Source: Nymphalis io
Taxonomy: Eukaryota; Arthropoda; Insecta; Lepidoptera; Nymphalidae
Direction of reading: 5' to 3'
Length of the DNA stretch: 64,000 bases
NCBI RefSeq assembly: GCF_905147045.1
Contig: NC_065908.1
Span: forward strand, 8,308,001 to 8,372,000
Under the pieces are notes generated by a model. The model did not search any database. It saw nothing but the letters and a program-made list of their open reading frames with translations, and was not told where the DNA came from. Numbering within the stretch: the stretch's first letter is position 1; each line of letters starts with the position of its first letter. The translations under genes were made by a program, and so were the position numbers. This document shows positions 37,284-52,200 of this stretch, one piece after another.

Positions 37284-40200
37284 CTGGGACTATTTGGAAT
37301 GAAATAGTACATATAGAATCAAACTAAACATAAATATATAAAAAATAAATAATACATGCTGTCTAAAATATTGTCGTCTGTAGAATATGAGATGAATGGG
37401 TGGTACCTACTTAGATGGGCTTACACAAAGCCCTACCACCACGTAAAGTGTTAGGCTCAGTCAGCCAGACAACCAGCTCTTGCGTCATCAGCGGTGTGTA
37501 GCAGTTTCGTAGAATTCGTCTGTTTTATTTAAACGTGTTAATCTAGCTAATAGTGCCACTACACACACGTGCGTACCTCTCACTCGCAGGTAGTGTCGGC
37601 GGTGCGCGGCGCCGGCGCTGCTCTCCGCCACGCACACGTAGGGGCCACGCCCACAGTGCCACTACACACACGTGCGTACCTCTCACTCGCAGGTAGTGTC
37701 GGCGGTGCGCGGCGCCGGCGCTGCTCTCCGCCACGCACACGTAGCGGCCACGCCCACAGTGCCACTACACACACGTGCGTACCTCTCACTCGCAGGTAGT
37801 GTCGGCGGTGCGCGGCGCCGGCGCTGCTCTCCGCCACGCACACGTAGGGGCCACGCCCACAGTGCCACTACACACACGTGCGTACCTCTCACTCGCAGGT
37901 AGTGTCGGCGGTGCGCGGCGCCGGCGCTGCTCTCCGCCACGCACACGTAGGGGCCACGCCCACAGTGCCACTACACACACGTGCGTACCTCTCACTCGCA
38001 GGTAGTGTCGGCGGTGCGCGGCGCCGGCGCTGCTCTCCGCCACGCACACGTAGGGGCCACGCCCACAGTGCCACTACACACACGTGCGTACCTCTCACTC
38101 GCAGGTAGTGTCGGCGGTGCGCGGCGCCGGCGCTGCTCTCCGCCACGCACACGTAGGGGCCACGCCCACAGTGCCACTACACACACGTGCGTACCTCTCA
38201 CTCGCAGGTAGTGTCGGCGGTGCGCGGCGCCGGCGCTGCTCTCCGCCACGCACACGTAGGGTCCCGCGTCGGCTGCGCGCGCGCTCCACAGCGCCAGCAG
38301 GCTGCTGCCTTGCACGTGCTGCACGTTAGGCTGACGCTCGCTTAGCCTCTGAACATCCTGATTTAATTGAACATACAGTTTGAACTCTAAGACGAGTGTT
38401 TTAAAATGTAATGGTCGATATTAGTCACTGTACCTTCACACTTTCACCTCAAACGTAACTATAACGATTTAAGATACGAAATTGTATTTTTTTTAAATTC
38501 ATTATTTAATATCAAATTATCATTTATTAAAAGCACCAAATTAGATTTAAGTACATCGACTTAAAGCAATGGCTTCGTTAACATAATCACCTTATACCAA
38601 GTTATCTTAGGTAGAGGATTTCCATCTACTTCGCACTTCAATACAATGCTCTTTCTTAAGTCCACCACATGCTCTTCAACGGTCTTGTTTTCTTCATTAC
38701 CGACAATCGTTGGTGGCTTTTGTATAACCACGTCGTATATGAGTTCTGTTGTACCAACTTTATTTGTCATTATGCATGAATACTTACCACTGTCTGATAC
38801 TTCGGTGTCTTTTACTATCTGTAATAAAAACAAAATTTGAAAGATAGAAATCAATTCAATGACATTCTTCAAATAACTTTGAATTTGGTAGCAGACATCT
38901 ACCACGTTCGAATTATTGCGATTTTAACATTAGCAACCTCGTAGGAGTCTTACCAAGGTATAATTGTCATCCTGTAGCTGAACTCTTTGTGATTCCGCTA
39001 TCTCTATGAATGGATGTTTCACCCACATCACGTAAGGTCTCGGTCGTCCTTCCGCGGGACACGTCAAGTTTAATGTTGTATTTATGAAAACGCTTGCTTG
39101 TTTTATATTATCTTTTGGTGTTGGGGGAGGAACTAAAAATTTATAAGATTTTTATGAATATATGACTCCGTTTCATCAATAATATATATTTAGTACTTCT
39201 AATTCATTTTAGGAAACTCTGAACTAACTTAACTTCACATCCAACGTAACATCGGATTGTATGATGACTTACCTAAAATATCAACCAAATACACTACACT
39301 GGCCTCTCCAACTTTATTTCTAGCAACACAAGTGTAATTTCCTATTTGTTTTTGACTTGCACGCTTAGAGATAACAATTTCAGCAAAATCAGTCGACACC
39401 ATGCTATCGTCGTAGAACCTCAAAGGCAGACCATCTTTAAACCAGTATATCACTGGCAAAGGATTTCCATAAGGATGACAGTGCATATAAAATGCTTGAC
39501 CTAAAATAACTTCTAATTCTATTTCATTTTTAGAATGATTTGCGTTTTGGAACAGTGTCTGGAAAATTCTCGGTGGTTCTGAAAAATATTTACACATCTA
39601 AAATTATTTTCTACGAGAATAAATGATTTTCTATGACATATATTTTAGAAGGTGAAATAATTTTTTGAAATATTTTGAATGCTAGTTAAAAGTGACAACT
39701 CTTGTTAAGTTCTGGTTTCTAATTATTTCAACTGAAATTTAACTGACAAATATTATATCATACACACCTAAAACATTGACTTTTATCTTCTTCTCTTGAA
39801 TACCTCCTTGATTAGACGCGATGCAGGAATATTCCCCGTTGTCGTAAGTGGAAACTCGATCAAACTCCAAATCAGCGTAGTCAATACCCTCACTGTTTTG
39901 GCTAATAGTATTGCCATGCCTTATCCACTGAATTATTGGCGCAGGACTGCCAGCTGCTTTGCATGCGATTCTAACTTTGGTGTCGAGCTAAAACATTTGT
40001 TGTATATGTTTTTTTTGTACATCCTCTTCTTTTTTTTTTGTCAAGTTCGAGTTTCGAAATGATGGCTACGCTTTCTTTTTTACCCTTCGTTAATGGCGAT
40101 AATTGATTTTTAATCATAACTAACAAGCGAGTTATGTACAAAAGACATTATGAAACCACCATTTTTAACCGTATTCTTCAAACGATGAAGATACAGTTTT

Positions 40201-43200
40201 GTTTAGGTTTTGAGGAACGGTAACTTTTTTAACATTACCTTTAAATATTTTTTTCATCTTTTCATACATTTAAATGCTTGGATCTTTAAACAAAGATTAA
40301 CACCATTGATTCCACGATTTACTGAATTTCGTATTACACAAGATACACTCAAAATGGGCATGGCTCTGATCAAAATAGAAACAGAAATATTTTGCATTTC
40401 AAGATGACTAGGCAAGAAATCGTCCCATCTCGTTGGTATAATCTCAAGCTATGCACTGTCTTATCAAAGGATCTACAACCACTGAACAACAATGACCTTT
40501 CTTATACAACCTCAAATAGATGATAATGTGTTAATAATGTAAGATGATAACGGATTTTTCATCGTCCTTACTATATTATAATTTTTTTTATAGAGTAGGA
40601 AGGCGGACGAGCATGTGGGCCACCTGATGGTAAGTGGTCATCAACGCCCTTAGACATTGGCATTGTAAGAAATGTCAACCATCGCTTACATAGCCAATGC
40701 GCCACCAACCTTGGGAACTAAGATTTTATGTCCCTTGTGCCTGTAATTACACTGGCTCACTCACCCTTCGAACCGGAACACAACAATATAAAGTACTGCT
40801 GTTTTGCGGTAGAATATCTGATGAGTGGGTGGTACCTACCCAGACGAACTTGCACAAAGCCCTAGCACCAGTAAAGTGGTTCGTGTTAGGAGTAGCTATT
40901 ATGTTAAAAGCAATATTTTTAACAACTTACGCTAATCTCTACGATGTTCTCCACACGACTCCCTTCTCCGTTAACATACAACACCATACTATCAACAGTC
41001 GCACCCGAAATAACAACAACACGATACACGAGGTGGGCGACGCCCGCCTCGTTCGTCGCATCACAGCGGAATACACCTTCAGAGAGTTGTGTAACGTTGC
41101 GAGTTATCAGTGTAGTGTTTTCAATGATCCAATTTGTATTGCTGTTAATAAGGAAATCTATACATTATAAAAATATGCAGTATGCGATAAAATTTTGGTA
41201 AGGTTATGGCTCTTATTCGAATTATTTCAGAATAATTACTAAGCTAAGAAAGCTGAGCTGTACAAAATGAATAGTTGCTGAAATAACTATAACATCGGAC
41301 TTGGGATATATTTCACCTTGTTGGACATTTTTTATCAAGAATACAATAAAATAAAAATATTTGAAGACAAAATGTTACGTGAAAGAAGAACTTTACACCG
41401 AACTTATAATAGCTTTAACGACCTTTAGGCTAAAGAGAAATTTTAACAAATATCACTTTACCGCTTTATTTTAGCTAGAAGCTCTATGAATGTATCAAAC
41501 TCGTCAAAGAGACTTACTTAAAAGTCCAAGATATGGTTGGTTTTGGAAATCCTGTAGCGATGCATTCGAGACTAGCATTGACTCCGGATTTTAGTTCAAC
41601 TTCAAGCAGGTCAAACTCTGATATAAATGGTCGCTCTGAGAAAGTTATATTATTAACATAAAACCACTGCTGTATCTATGTTTCATCGAGAACAGAATTT
41701 GAATAAACATGCACTAAGGACACATGCTTAACATGCATAAGTTGTCATTGACATATATGAAATATTTTTGGACGTATTTTGAACTATTAATTCGTGATGG
41801 GAATACAATAACTTGATCTCTACCACAAGTTTCGTACCATTGACTTACTCAACACTTCAAAGCTGAATCGTCTATGGATGGTGCCGTGTTCGTTTCTCGC
41901 GACACATTCGTATTCTCCGCTGTGACGCAGCTGAACATTAAATACCTTCAATACATCCTTGTCTTCGCCGAAAATGGGCTTCGAATTGAACAACCATTTC
42001 ATCTGGTGGCAATAAGTTAAAATCGTTTTGAAAACTCGACAACACAACATATTAAAGTTGTTATCGAACTGTGCATATTTTTAACGATAATTTACGTCAT
42101 GTTATTGTAAGTCGCACAGTAAATTTAGAGAGATCTACTAGTTCTACGCTACCTTTTTTCCAGAATACTAATAATGACTATTATATGATACCCTCATATC
42201 GCAATCATCATTCGCAGACTATTTGCGATACCGTACTTTTTTTTTGTGTGTATATTACTAATATTATCCATCAGCGATGCGTAATACCTCTTGATCTTTA
42301 CGGAGCAAATAGGATGCGACGTCACGAACGAACGCGTCATCGTTTGTCGAACATAATCGAACAACAAAGACGGTTAACACAATTGTTTGATCGGAATATT
42401 GACTACAGCTACTTTAGACTCTCAAAGTAACATGGCAAACGGTAATCCGTTAGGCCCATTAGGGTACCGACCTGAGCACGAGGTTCCGCGTCGGTCGGAC
42501 AGCGGAAGTAGTGGTCGGCGCCGGCGAGCGCGCGCGCGGCGGGCGGCGCGGGCGGTGCGGGCGGTGCGGGCGGCCACTGCACGCGCAGGCGCACGTGCGC
42601 GAGCGCCGCGCCCACGGCGTTGGCTGACACGCACGCGTACTGCGCGTCGTGCGCGCGGGACACGTTGGCGAACTTCAGTGTGCCGGCGGATATCAGTTCC
42701 GCGTCCTGCGAGTACGAAACTGATGTCGCAAACCGCACTAATTGTGAAATTTATGAATTAAAATGTTGTATTCCTTTATATTCATACGTGACTATTTGTG
42801 TTTCTTTATTAAAGATCTATACTACCCCAGCTCACTGTAATCTTCAATATTAAGGTACGATAATTCATAAATGTTAATTAAATCAATACAAAATCACTTT
42901 TTTTTTCATATCCCATTCATGAATTAGAAATCACGTCACTCGCCAAGCGACACGAGCTTCCAGCCCGGGGCATTAATAACAGTGATTAAATGATAATGAT
43001 TCGACGGTGCGGGTAGGCTTGCGTAAAGAATTGAGGGTACACGTATATTATTTTTTTGAATAATTTTTAACAACGAATTAAAAGTGTATACCACAAAGCA
43101 CCAGTTATCTTTCAAATTTAGTTTATTATACAATTATTCATTAGTAAATAAATATAAGTATTAATTGAATAAGCGTATTTTTTTTTATTATTTCGAGGTA

Positions 43201-46200
43201 AGTTAGTGTATTTCTTTATCGTTAAATTATTTAAAAATCGTATTTTCACAACATCTATGTTTGGGGTGTTACCCGGTAGTCTTGGTACTGTGAGACTCCA
43301 AAAATAAAACCACCGAGTATGTACTGCTGGTCAGATAGTGTAATTGTTCTCTCTTTATGAATTTACAAAAACTTCTATTGTACTTAGAAAAAACATTCCT
43401 ATAGCGCGATGTAAAATACATCTAACGCCATCTATTGACGTGAAGGTAAACTAAACAATACTATATATTGAACAATCTAAGTATTCATATTATACAAAAA
43501 GTGTATAATATTATATACAAAGTTTAATCTTAAAATTTTATTGTTATTCTGATTCAAAAAAGGCCTTTGTGGTTATAGACCCTTTATCTCCCATAAATGT
43601 TCATTTGTGCCCCTAGTATATTTTTTACATAATAGTTAGGTGAACGAGTAAATAGGTCACCTGATGGTAGGTGGTCACCAACGCCCATAGACGTTGGCAT
43701 TGTAAGAGATGTTAATCATGGCTTGCACAATCTATAATAATACTATTTTAAAAATAACATATATCCGTTACAAAAACTTCTGCAATAATTTATTAAAAAA
43801 AATTAAGTCCGAATACGAATGCAACGAATTTCAGAAAGCTAGGAAGAGCAACAAAAATACTTGGAAATTGATCAAATTGTTTGGTAATATACCTAACAAA
43901 AAATCAAAGACCTCTGATGACTTGTTAAAGGCATGCTCTGACCCAATTAGTGCCCTAAACAAAGTTAACAAATTTTTTGCTAATGTTGGGAAAAATTTGG
44001 CTTCTAGTACAATACTTCCACAGCAGAAGTATAGCCCATACCTCCCCAATACTCTTCCTATGTCTAACTCAATGGTTTTAGATAACGTCGATGAAGCCGA
44101 AATCAGATCTATTATTTTCGGCCTAAAAAATAACTGTGCGGTGGGTTGGGACGGCATTACAACATCTATTGTGAAAACTTCTGAACCTATTTTTACCCCT
44201 TTGCTTACAAATATTTTTAATCTTTGCCTGACAAAGGAGTTTTCCCCAGGGTCTTTAAACAGGCCATCGTCCACCCTATTCATAAAAATGGAGCGAAGGA
44301 CAATGTCAATAACTACAGACCCATTTCGGTCCTGACCACTTTTTCGAAAGTACTGGAAAAGATTCTCAGGCTTATCTCTTATTTAAACAATTTCGGCATA
44401 TTGGCTAATAATCAATACGGGTTCAGAACTAGCAGATCCACGGAAGATGCCGTAATGAGCATGATTAACGACACGGTTCAAAACATTTATAATAATAAGA
44501 ACACCATCGGCATTTTTCTGGACTTATCGAAAGCATTTGACACCGTATCTATACCTTTATTACTACAGAAATTGGATAGAATTGGTGTCAGAGGATTGGC
44601 CTTAAGTATCTTCGAAAGTTATCTTAGTGAACGGACTCAATATGTCTCTATAAATAATCAAGTAAGTGGTGAGGAAGATCTTTTCTATGGTGTTCCTCAA
44701 GACAGCGTAGTCGGGCCGACTTTATTCTTGGTCTACATTAATGATCTGTGCAGGTTTAAATTACCAAACTGCAAAATCGTAACATATGCCGACGATACCT
44801 CACTAATTGTCGATGGTAAGAATTGGCCAGATGCTCGAAATAAGGCAGAATTGGCCCTTGCTATCATAATGAACTGGCTGTCCTGTAACTTATTGACTCT
44901 TAATATAGATAAAACGCATTATATGACTTTTGGCTCCAGCTATACTTTACCGGCTACGTCATTTCCTATTGTCGCTCATAATTGTTCTGAATACCAGGTT
45001 CCTTGCAACTGTAATAAAATCTCACTAAGACCATTAAGTATCTCGGAGTAACAATAGATGAGGGGCTAAATTGGAATGATCACATTCAATCTGTAATTTC
45101 ACGTATAAGGAAAATAACGTATGTATTTAGATATCTTAGGGCATCTGTTTGTTTCCAGACTTTAAAAACTGTATATTACGCACTTGTGAAGTCTAATATC
45201 ACTTATTGTATCACAGCGTGGAGAGGTGCTGCTAAGATCAATATACTTCGATTAGAGAGAGCACAAAGACTTTTATTAAAAATTATGACCTCTCAGCCTA
45301 TCAGTTTCCCTACGGTTGAACTATATAAATCCTGTAAAGTTCTCACATTGCGTCAACTGTATATACTGCAAACAATTCTTCGGAAGCATAAAAATATTGC
45401 CTATAATACTAAGTTTGTATCTAACAAACACAAAAGTGATAGGGTTTACCGGTCTATTCCATTTAAATCAACAATAGCAAGTCACCAATACTATTATTTG
45501 AGCTCAATTCTATATAATAGAATAAATAAGAAGAACAATATTTTCTCACTTACGACTTACCAGTGCAAAATTCAAATGACCAACTGGCTTTTCAATTTGG
45601 GCTATGATGAGACTGAATTATTACTAAAACGATCAATATGGTCTGCCTGCTCAGCTATGCACCTGGATTGCCAGCTTCCTACACAAGCGTAGCCTTCGTG
45701 TTTTAGTAGATGGTTGCGCTTCACAATTCTATGTAGTTAATGCTGGGGTCCCTCAGGGATCTGTGCTATCTCCCACACTCTTTCTTTTGCATATCAATGA
45801 TATGCTCTCTCTTGGGAACATACATTGCTATGCAAACGATAGTACAGTACATGGTGGATACCACGGACGCGCAGTGGCTGGGCGAGCGGAAATTGAGGAG
45901 AGGCGGAAGGATCTTGTCATTGAACTCGATAGGACATTAGAGCTCATCGCCAAATGGGGCTCAGATAATCTTGTTGAGTTTAATGCCAAGAAAACAAAGG
46001 TATGCGCTCTCACAGCGAAAAGTCAGCATTTTCCCCTCTTCCCTCCTTCAGTGGTACTCCGCTGGTGATACAAAGCAAAATCGCCATGCTGGGGATTGAC
46101 GTTCGCTGCGACCTTAGTCCAAGGGATCCAAGTAGCTACGACACAGTATTATACTTTTGTAGTTACTATCGTATACATTGTTTAAGATATGTATAATTTG

Positions 46201-49200
46201 TTCAAAATAAATAAATAAAATAAAATCAAAGCACCAACCTTGGGAACTAAAATGTTATGGCCCTTGTGCCTTTTTTTGTTAGAGGGGGCAAACGAGCAGG
46301 AACCTGATGGAAAGTGACTACCACCGCCCTGCCACCCAAAAGGATGGTGCGTTGCCGGCCTTTAAGGAATGAGTACGCTCTTTTCTTGAAGGTTTGTATG
46401 TCATACCGGTTCGGAAAAGTCGTCGGCGAAAACTGGTTTCACAGAGTGGTTAGTTCCACAGAGTGCTTGTAATTGCACTGGCTCACTCACCTTTTAAACC
46501 GGAACACAAGGAATACCAAGTACTGCTGTTTTGCGGTACAGCTGAGGATAATACTTAACAGGTAAAAATTGTTTTAAAATATAATATAATATATATGCGT
46601 TAACCTTATACCATTTCACAGTATGGCCGTGCGTTACTGGACAGTGTAGCTCTACTGCGCTTCCTTCCAGCGCTGTTACAGTGCTGACAGCGCTCTCATC
46701 CTGCATTACTGTAGGCAACGCTGGAATGTATCATAATAGTACTTTGTATGAGAGTACACATATACAATAATAATATGCAATAATTAATTAAGATTTATAA
46801 ATAGAAACGGTGAAGTACTTTAATATTGCTATAAGAAATTAATACAATCAATACAATCGTCGTTGGACTGCCTCGTTGGTCGCAGATCCCGAGGTCTCGG
46901 GTTCAATCCCCAGGTCGATTCAATAAAAATTGATTGAGTTTTTCTGTTGAAAAAAATCTCTGTAGCAGCCCAGAGTCTGGAAATTGAAGTGTATATACTC
47001 CAGTGCCTCGGAAAGCACGTAAAACCGTTGGTCCTGTTCCTGAACTCTTTCCGATCGTGTCGGATTGCCGACCCATCTTATTATGAGAGTTAGGGAATAG
47101 AGAGTGCACCTGCGCACACACTTGTGCACTATAATATCTCCTGCGTAGTTGGCTAATCTATCTTGAGATTGGCCGCCGTGGCCGAAATCGGTCTGGAGGA
47201 CATTATTATTATTACATGAAAATATCGATTAAATAAATAGTCGAACTATTTACTCTCATCTAGTGATATAACCTCAAATAACTCACAATATATTTCAACG
47301 GTCACATCTTTAGTATCGTTTCCTGCACTGTTAGTCGCCACGCACGTATACATCCCGCTAAGGTCTTCAGAGGGACTTTTGATGGTGAGTGTGCCGTCGA
47401 CGTCTATATCGTATCTGCTATCTGATATAATAATTGGAACGAAAATTAGTTACCTGGTAAATTATAAAAATCAATTTCAAGTTGACTTTTATAAACGCTC
47501 TCTTCGCTTAGTTAGTATTTATTCCATTACATTTATTATTATTTCTATACCCTATTCCATTTCCATTATTTTTCGAAAAAGAAGTAAAAATAAACAAACT
47601 TTAGATTTACATATTTCATGCGATTTGCTGATAGTTTTACTTTATTATATCGTGTATAGTGGAGTACCGGCCTAAGCCGGTCATCCCGTGGGTGTCGTAA
47701 GAGGCGACTGAGGGACGGGGAAAAGGGGGGATGAGCAACAGCGTCCCCCCCCCATAAACATTTTACCCCCCTACTGCGCTCGCCAACACGCCTGCCCAGC
47801 GCGGCGAGTATGAGTAAACCCTCCTTAATGGCAGATGCGCCCAAAAAAAAGGCCCCCAGTTACCGCAAGCCCGCTAGGCCCGACAGGCTACCATATAAAA
47901 CGACTTCACATGACAACGTACAATGGACGATCGATGAGGCTGGACCATCACCTCGCCGAATTAGAAGTAGAGTTAAGTCATATAAACTGACATATACTGG
48001 GGTTATCTGAAGTTCGAAGACAGGGGGAGGACACGATAACTCTAGAGTCCGGTAACTTACTCTACTTCCGCGAAGGTGATAACCTCTCCCAGGGTGTGTC
48101 GGTTTTCTAGTCAAAAAGGATCTCATTAGCAGCATTGTGGAAATCAGTAGTGTGTCGAACCGGGTAGCGTACCTTGTCCTAAAACTTTCCGACAGGTACT
48201 CCCTGAAGGTCGTACAGGTATATGCGCCAACTTCAACATACTCTGATGATCGAAGGTGGTCGAAGCGATGTACGAGGACATCGCAAAGGCCCTCAACGAC
48301 ACCTCGAAGGCCCACTAAAATGTTGTTATGGGAGACTTTAATGCTAAAGTGGGAGTACAAGATAGCGGTGAATCGAAAGTCGGACCTTACGGCTTGGGCT
48401 GCAGAAATCACAGGGGGCAAATGCTGGTAAACTTTCTCGAAGCGCAGGGGCACTTTTTGATGAATTCTTTCTTTCAAAAGAAGCCTCAGAGGAGGTGGAC
48501 CTGGCGAAGCCCCGATAACGTGACAAGGAACGAGTTAGACTTTATAATTTCGAATAAAAGGCACATATTTAGAGATGTTTCAGTGATCAACAGGTTTTAT
48601 ACCGGAAGTGATCACCGCTTGGTTCGAGGCACTCTAAATATCGACTTCAAAGCCGAAAGATCGAGAATGATGAGGTCTTCTCCCCGACCTACCATGCTAC
48701 AAGCTGCTCAAGGCTCGGAAAAGTTCCAAATGGAACTTCAAAATCAATTCACCGCGTTGGAAACCGTAAGCAGCATTGATGAGAAAACCGACACGCTGAT
48801 CAAAATACTGCAAAACACATCCCGCAAGTGTTTTCCGACACAGAGAAGAGACAACGCACCAAAACTCTCTGCTTAGACACTCGAGCTCATGAAAAAACGA
48901 CGAGAACTACCATCGTTTATGTCAGATAAGGCCTTAACCCGAACAATAAAAACGCTGACGCGACGCGATCTCCGACGCTCCAATACCCGTGCCATCAAGG
49001 CTGCGATTAAGCAAAATCGGGGATCGAAAGTGTTCGCTCGCAAGTTTGGGAGGCCGCGTCTGACAAAACTTAAAACTGAAAATGGTGGGGTCGTTACCTC
49101 TAGGCCTGAGATTGTCGGAGAATTAGAGAGGCTTTATGGGCAGTTGTTCTCTTCAAGATCGGATAAACCCGTGGGAATCAGTATTGATGACCAGCGCGCC

Positions 49201-52200
49201 CCTTTGACGCGCCATTACTCCGAGGAGCTCCCGGTCGTTGACCAAGGTGAGATTAGGGCGGCTCTAGAACAGCTTACAAACAACAAAGCTCCGGGAGATG
49301 ACGGAATCACAACAGAGTTGCTTAAGGCAGGCGGGACTCCGGTCCTGAAAGAGCTAGCAAGCCTCTTTAATTCCGTCATACAACATGGCAAGACCCCGGA
49401 AACGTGGAGCGGGAGTGAGGTGGTACGGTTTTTAAGAAAGGTGATAAAACCCTCTTGAAAAACTATTGACCAATCTCCCTCCTGAGTCACGTGTATAAGC
49501 TGTTCTCAAGAGTCGTCACGAACCGTCTCGCCAGACGACTTGACGAGTTCCAGCCCAAAGAGCAAGCCGGCTTTCGATCAGGCTACAGCACCGTGGACCA
49601 CATCCATACTGTTCTGCAGATTGTGCAGAAGACCGAAGAGTACAATCAGCCGCTGTGTGTGGCATTTGTGGACTACGAGAAAGCCTTCGACTCCATCGAA
49701 AACTGGTTAGTGCTCGACTCATTGCAGAGATGTCATATCGACTGGAGATATATCGAGGTACTGAGATGTCTGTACAACGCCGCTACAATGACTGTCCACA
49801 TCCAGGACTGTAAGACGAAGGCGATCCAACTGCGCAGAGGGGTGAGACTGGGAGATGTAATTCACCAACGCGTTGGAAGACGTTTTCAAGATGCTGGATT
49901 GGACTGGGTATGGAATCAATGTAAACGGCGAGTACATCTCACACCTTCGATTTGCCGATGATATCGTCATCATAGCAGAGTCGCTGGAACAACTCACCGA
50001 AATGCTGCGTAACCTAGGCGAGTCTTCCCGGTGTGTCGGTCTCGGTATGAACTTGGACAAGACCAAGGTCATGTTCAATAGGCATGTCGTGCCGGGACCG
50101 ATAAACGTCGAGGGGAAACCTCTCGAAGTTGTTAGTGAATATACCTACCTAGGACAGATAATACAAGTCGGTAGGAACAACTTCGAGAAGGAAGCCGATC
50201 GAAGAATTCGCTAGGGATGGGCAGCATTGGCATTGGCAACCTTCTTCAAGTCCTCAAGTCGTCTATACCGCAATATTTGAAGACGAAAGTCTTCAACCAA
50301 TGCGTCTTACCTGCCATGACATACGGTGCCGAAACGTGGACACTAACTGCGGGACTAGTCCACAAATTCAAAGTCGCTCAGCGTGCTATGGAGCGAGATA
50401 TGCTCGGAGTATCTTTGAAGGATAAGATCAGAAATGAGATTATCCGGAAAAGAACCGGAGTCACCGACATAGCTTGCAAAATTAGCAGGCTGAAGTGGCA
50501 GTGGGCTGGTCACGTATGTCGTAGGACCGATGGCCGTTGGAGCAGACGAGTCCTAGAGTGGAGACCGCGAATCGGCAAGCGCAGCGTAGGGCGCCCTCCA
50601 GCCAGGTGGACCGACGACCTTAAGAAGGTGGCGGGCACCAACTGGATGCGGAAGGCGGAAGACAGGGAGCTTTGGCGCACCTTAGAGAGGCCTATGTTCA
50701 GCAGTGGACACTGATTGGCTGTTGATTGATACACTACAAACAGTTCTTGACTAATTTACGTTTAATTAAAATACAACACTATTCCAGTTAAATAGTTATA
50801 ACCACTTTAATTTAACTTCCAAATTTTCGACTACAACTTCGCAGACATTTAAATCCTCTTGTGGTTGGAATGGGCTATATATATGGAAACATTCATTTGT
50901 ATTACGTTTTCTAGGGTACTATTTTAGCAATAATTGTTTTAATATATACTTTAAATGATGTAAAATATAAATATATCATAAAAAGTATCTTATAACATGA
51001 CAATAAATGAATAATATTATATGATCTGTGGTAGAACATAATGAGTTTCTATCTAGATGATGATGATGAGTCCCTAAAGACAAGAAAACAGTGAAACATT
51101 TAATACTCATGATATACAAATGTTCATCTCACCTTTGTCAAGATAATATCCGTCCTTAATCCAAGCGACATAGGGTCGAGGTTTCCCTGCAGCGCGACAC
51201 GAGATGGTCAAGGCAACGTCTAAGACTGAAGCAACGTAGGGCCCCGTATAATTATCGACAAGGATTTTTGGCTTCTCTGTAAGTGTAATTGTAATTTTAG
51301 TTGGCATCAACGTTATTTTAGTAGGCAATTCAATTGCAACAATTTTTTTGGAGTAAATAAATTATTCCACATGTTGACTGTACAAGTGACAAAAATATTT
51401 AATACTTCATACCAATGACAGTGATGAAATAGTTCTTCTTAGCAATTCCGGCTACATTTTCAACAATGCAAACGTACAGGCCTTCGTGTTCCAAGCTGAC
51501 ATTCTTCAAATAAAAGTTTCCAGATTCATCAAAACTAAAACGTAAAATGATTTATATAATATATAGACATGTGTACTAATGCACTAATTTTCCCCAGGCT
51601 TAATTTGAACTAAATTACTGAAAATATTAGGTTATCAATATTATAATATAAACACGGTCGCGGATCAGGCGTCATTGAGCCTGAAGCGAAATAAATAATT
51701 TAACACTGAACAAGACAATCAATTCAAAGCTATAAAAACTAATCTAAGCTAGAATTTTTAAAATTTGTAAGCGGACAGACAAATAAGCAACCAGATAAGT
51801 GGTCACCATCACCCACAGACATTACCGATAAGGGAAATCGTATCGTTCCTTACATCGTAAATGCGGCATCAACCTTGGGAATTCAGATGATATGTCCCTC
51901 GTGCCGTGTAGTAGCAGTAGCACTGTCTCACTCACCCTTCAAGCCGGAGTACGTCTCTACATAGTTATGGAATTTCGATAGCCTTTCAGTCTCATAGAAA
52001 TATTACCTCTGGAACATCTCGGCATACATAAGATAACCTTACATAGTCTAATTCTCTTAGTACAGTGACAGCCTCTTAGTGTCCAACTGCTGGGCTAAGG
52101 CCTCCTCTTCCTTTTTGAGGAGAAGGTTCAGAGCTTATTCCACCACGCTGCTCCAATGCGGGTTGGTAGAATACACATGTGACATAATTTCAATGAAATT

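Noticed and set aside
37552..38261. CRISPR array
   Set aside because: There are no spacers; the units are contiguous 103-bp direct repeats in a eukaryotic intron.
37543..38329. Many 76-110 codon ORFs on both strands
   Set aside because: They repeat every 103 bases and are frames of the tandem array. Only the minus-strand frame joined to exon 38195-38357 is coding.
42071..42430. 119-codon plus-strand ORF
   Set aside because: Lies in an intron, no recognisable protein, AT-biased composition and no splice context.
43831..44283. 150-codon minus-strand ORF
   Set aside because: Shadow of the reverse transcriptase frame on the plus strand.
47860..48477. 205-codon minus-strand ORF
   Set aside because: Antisense to the RTE endonuclease region, with no domain of its own.
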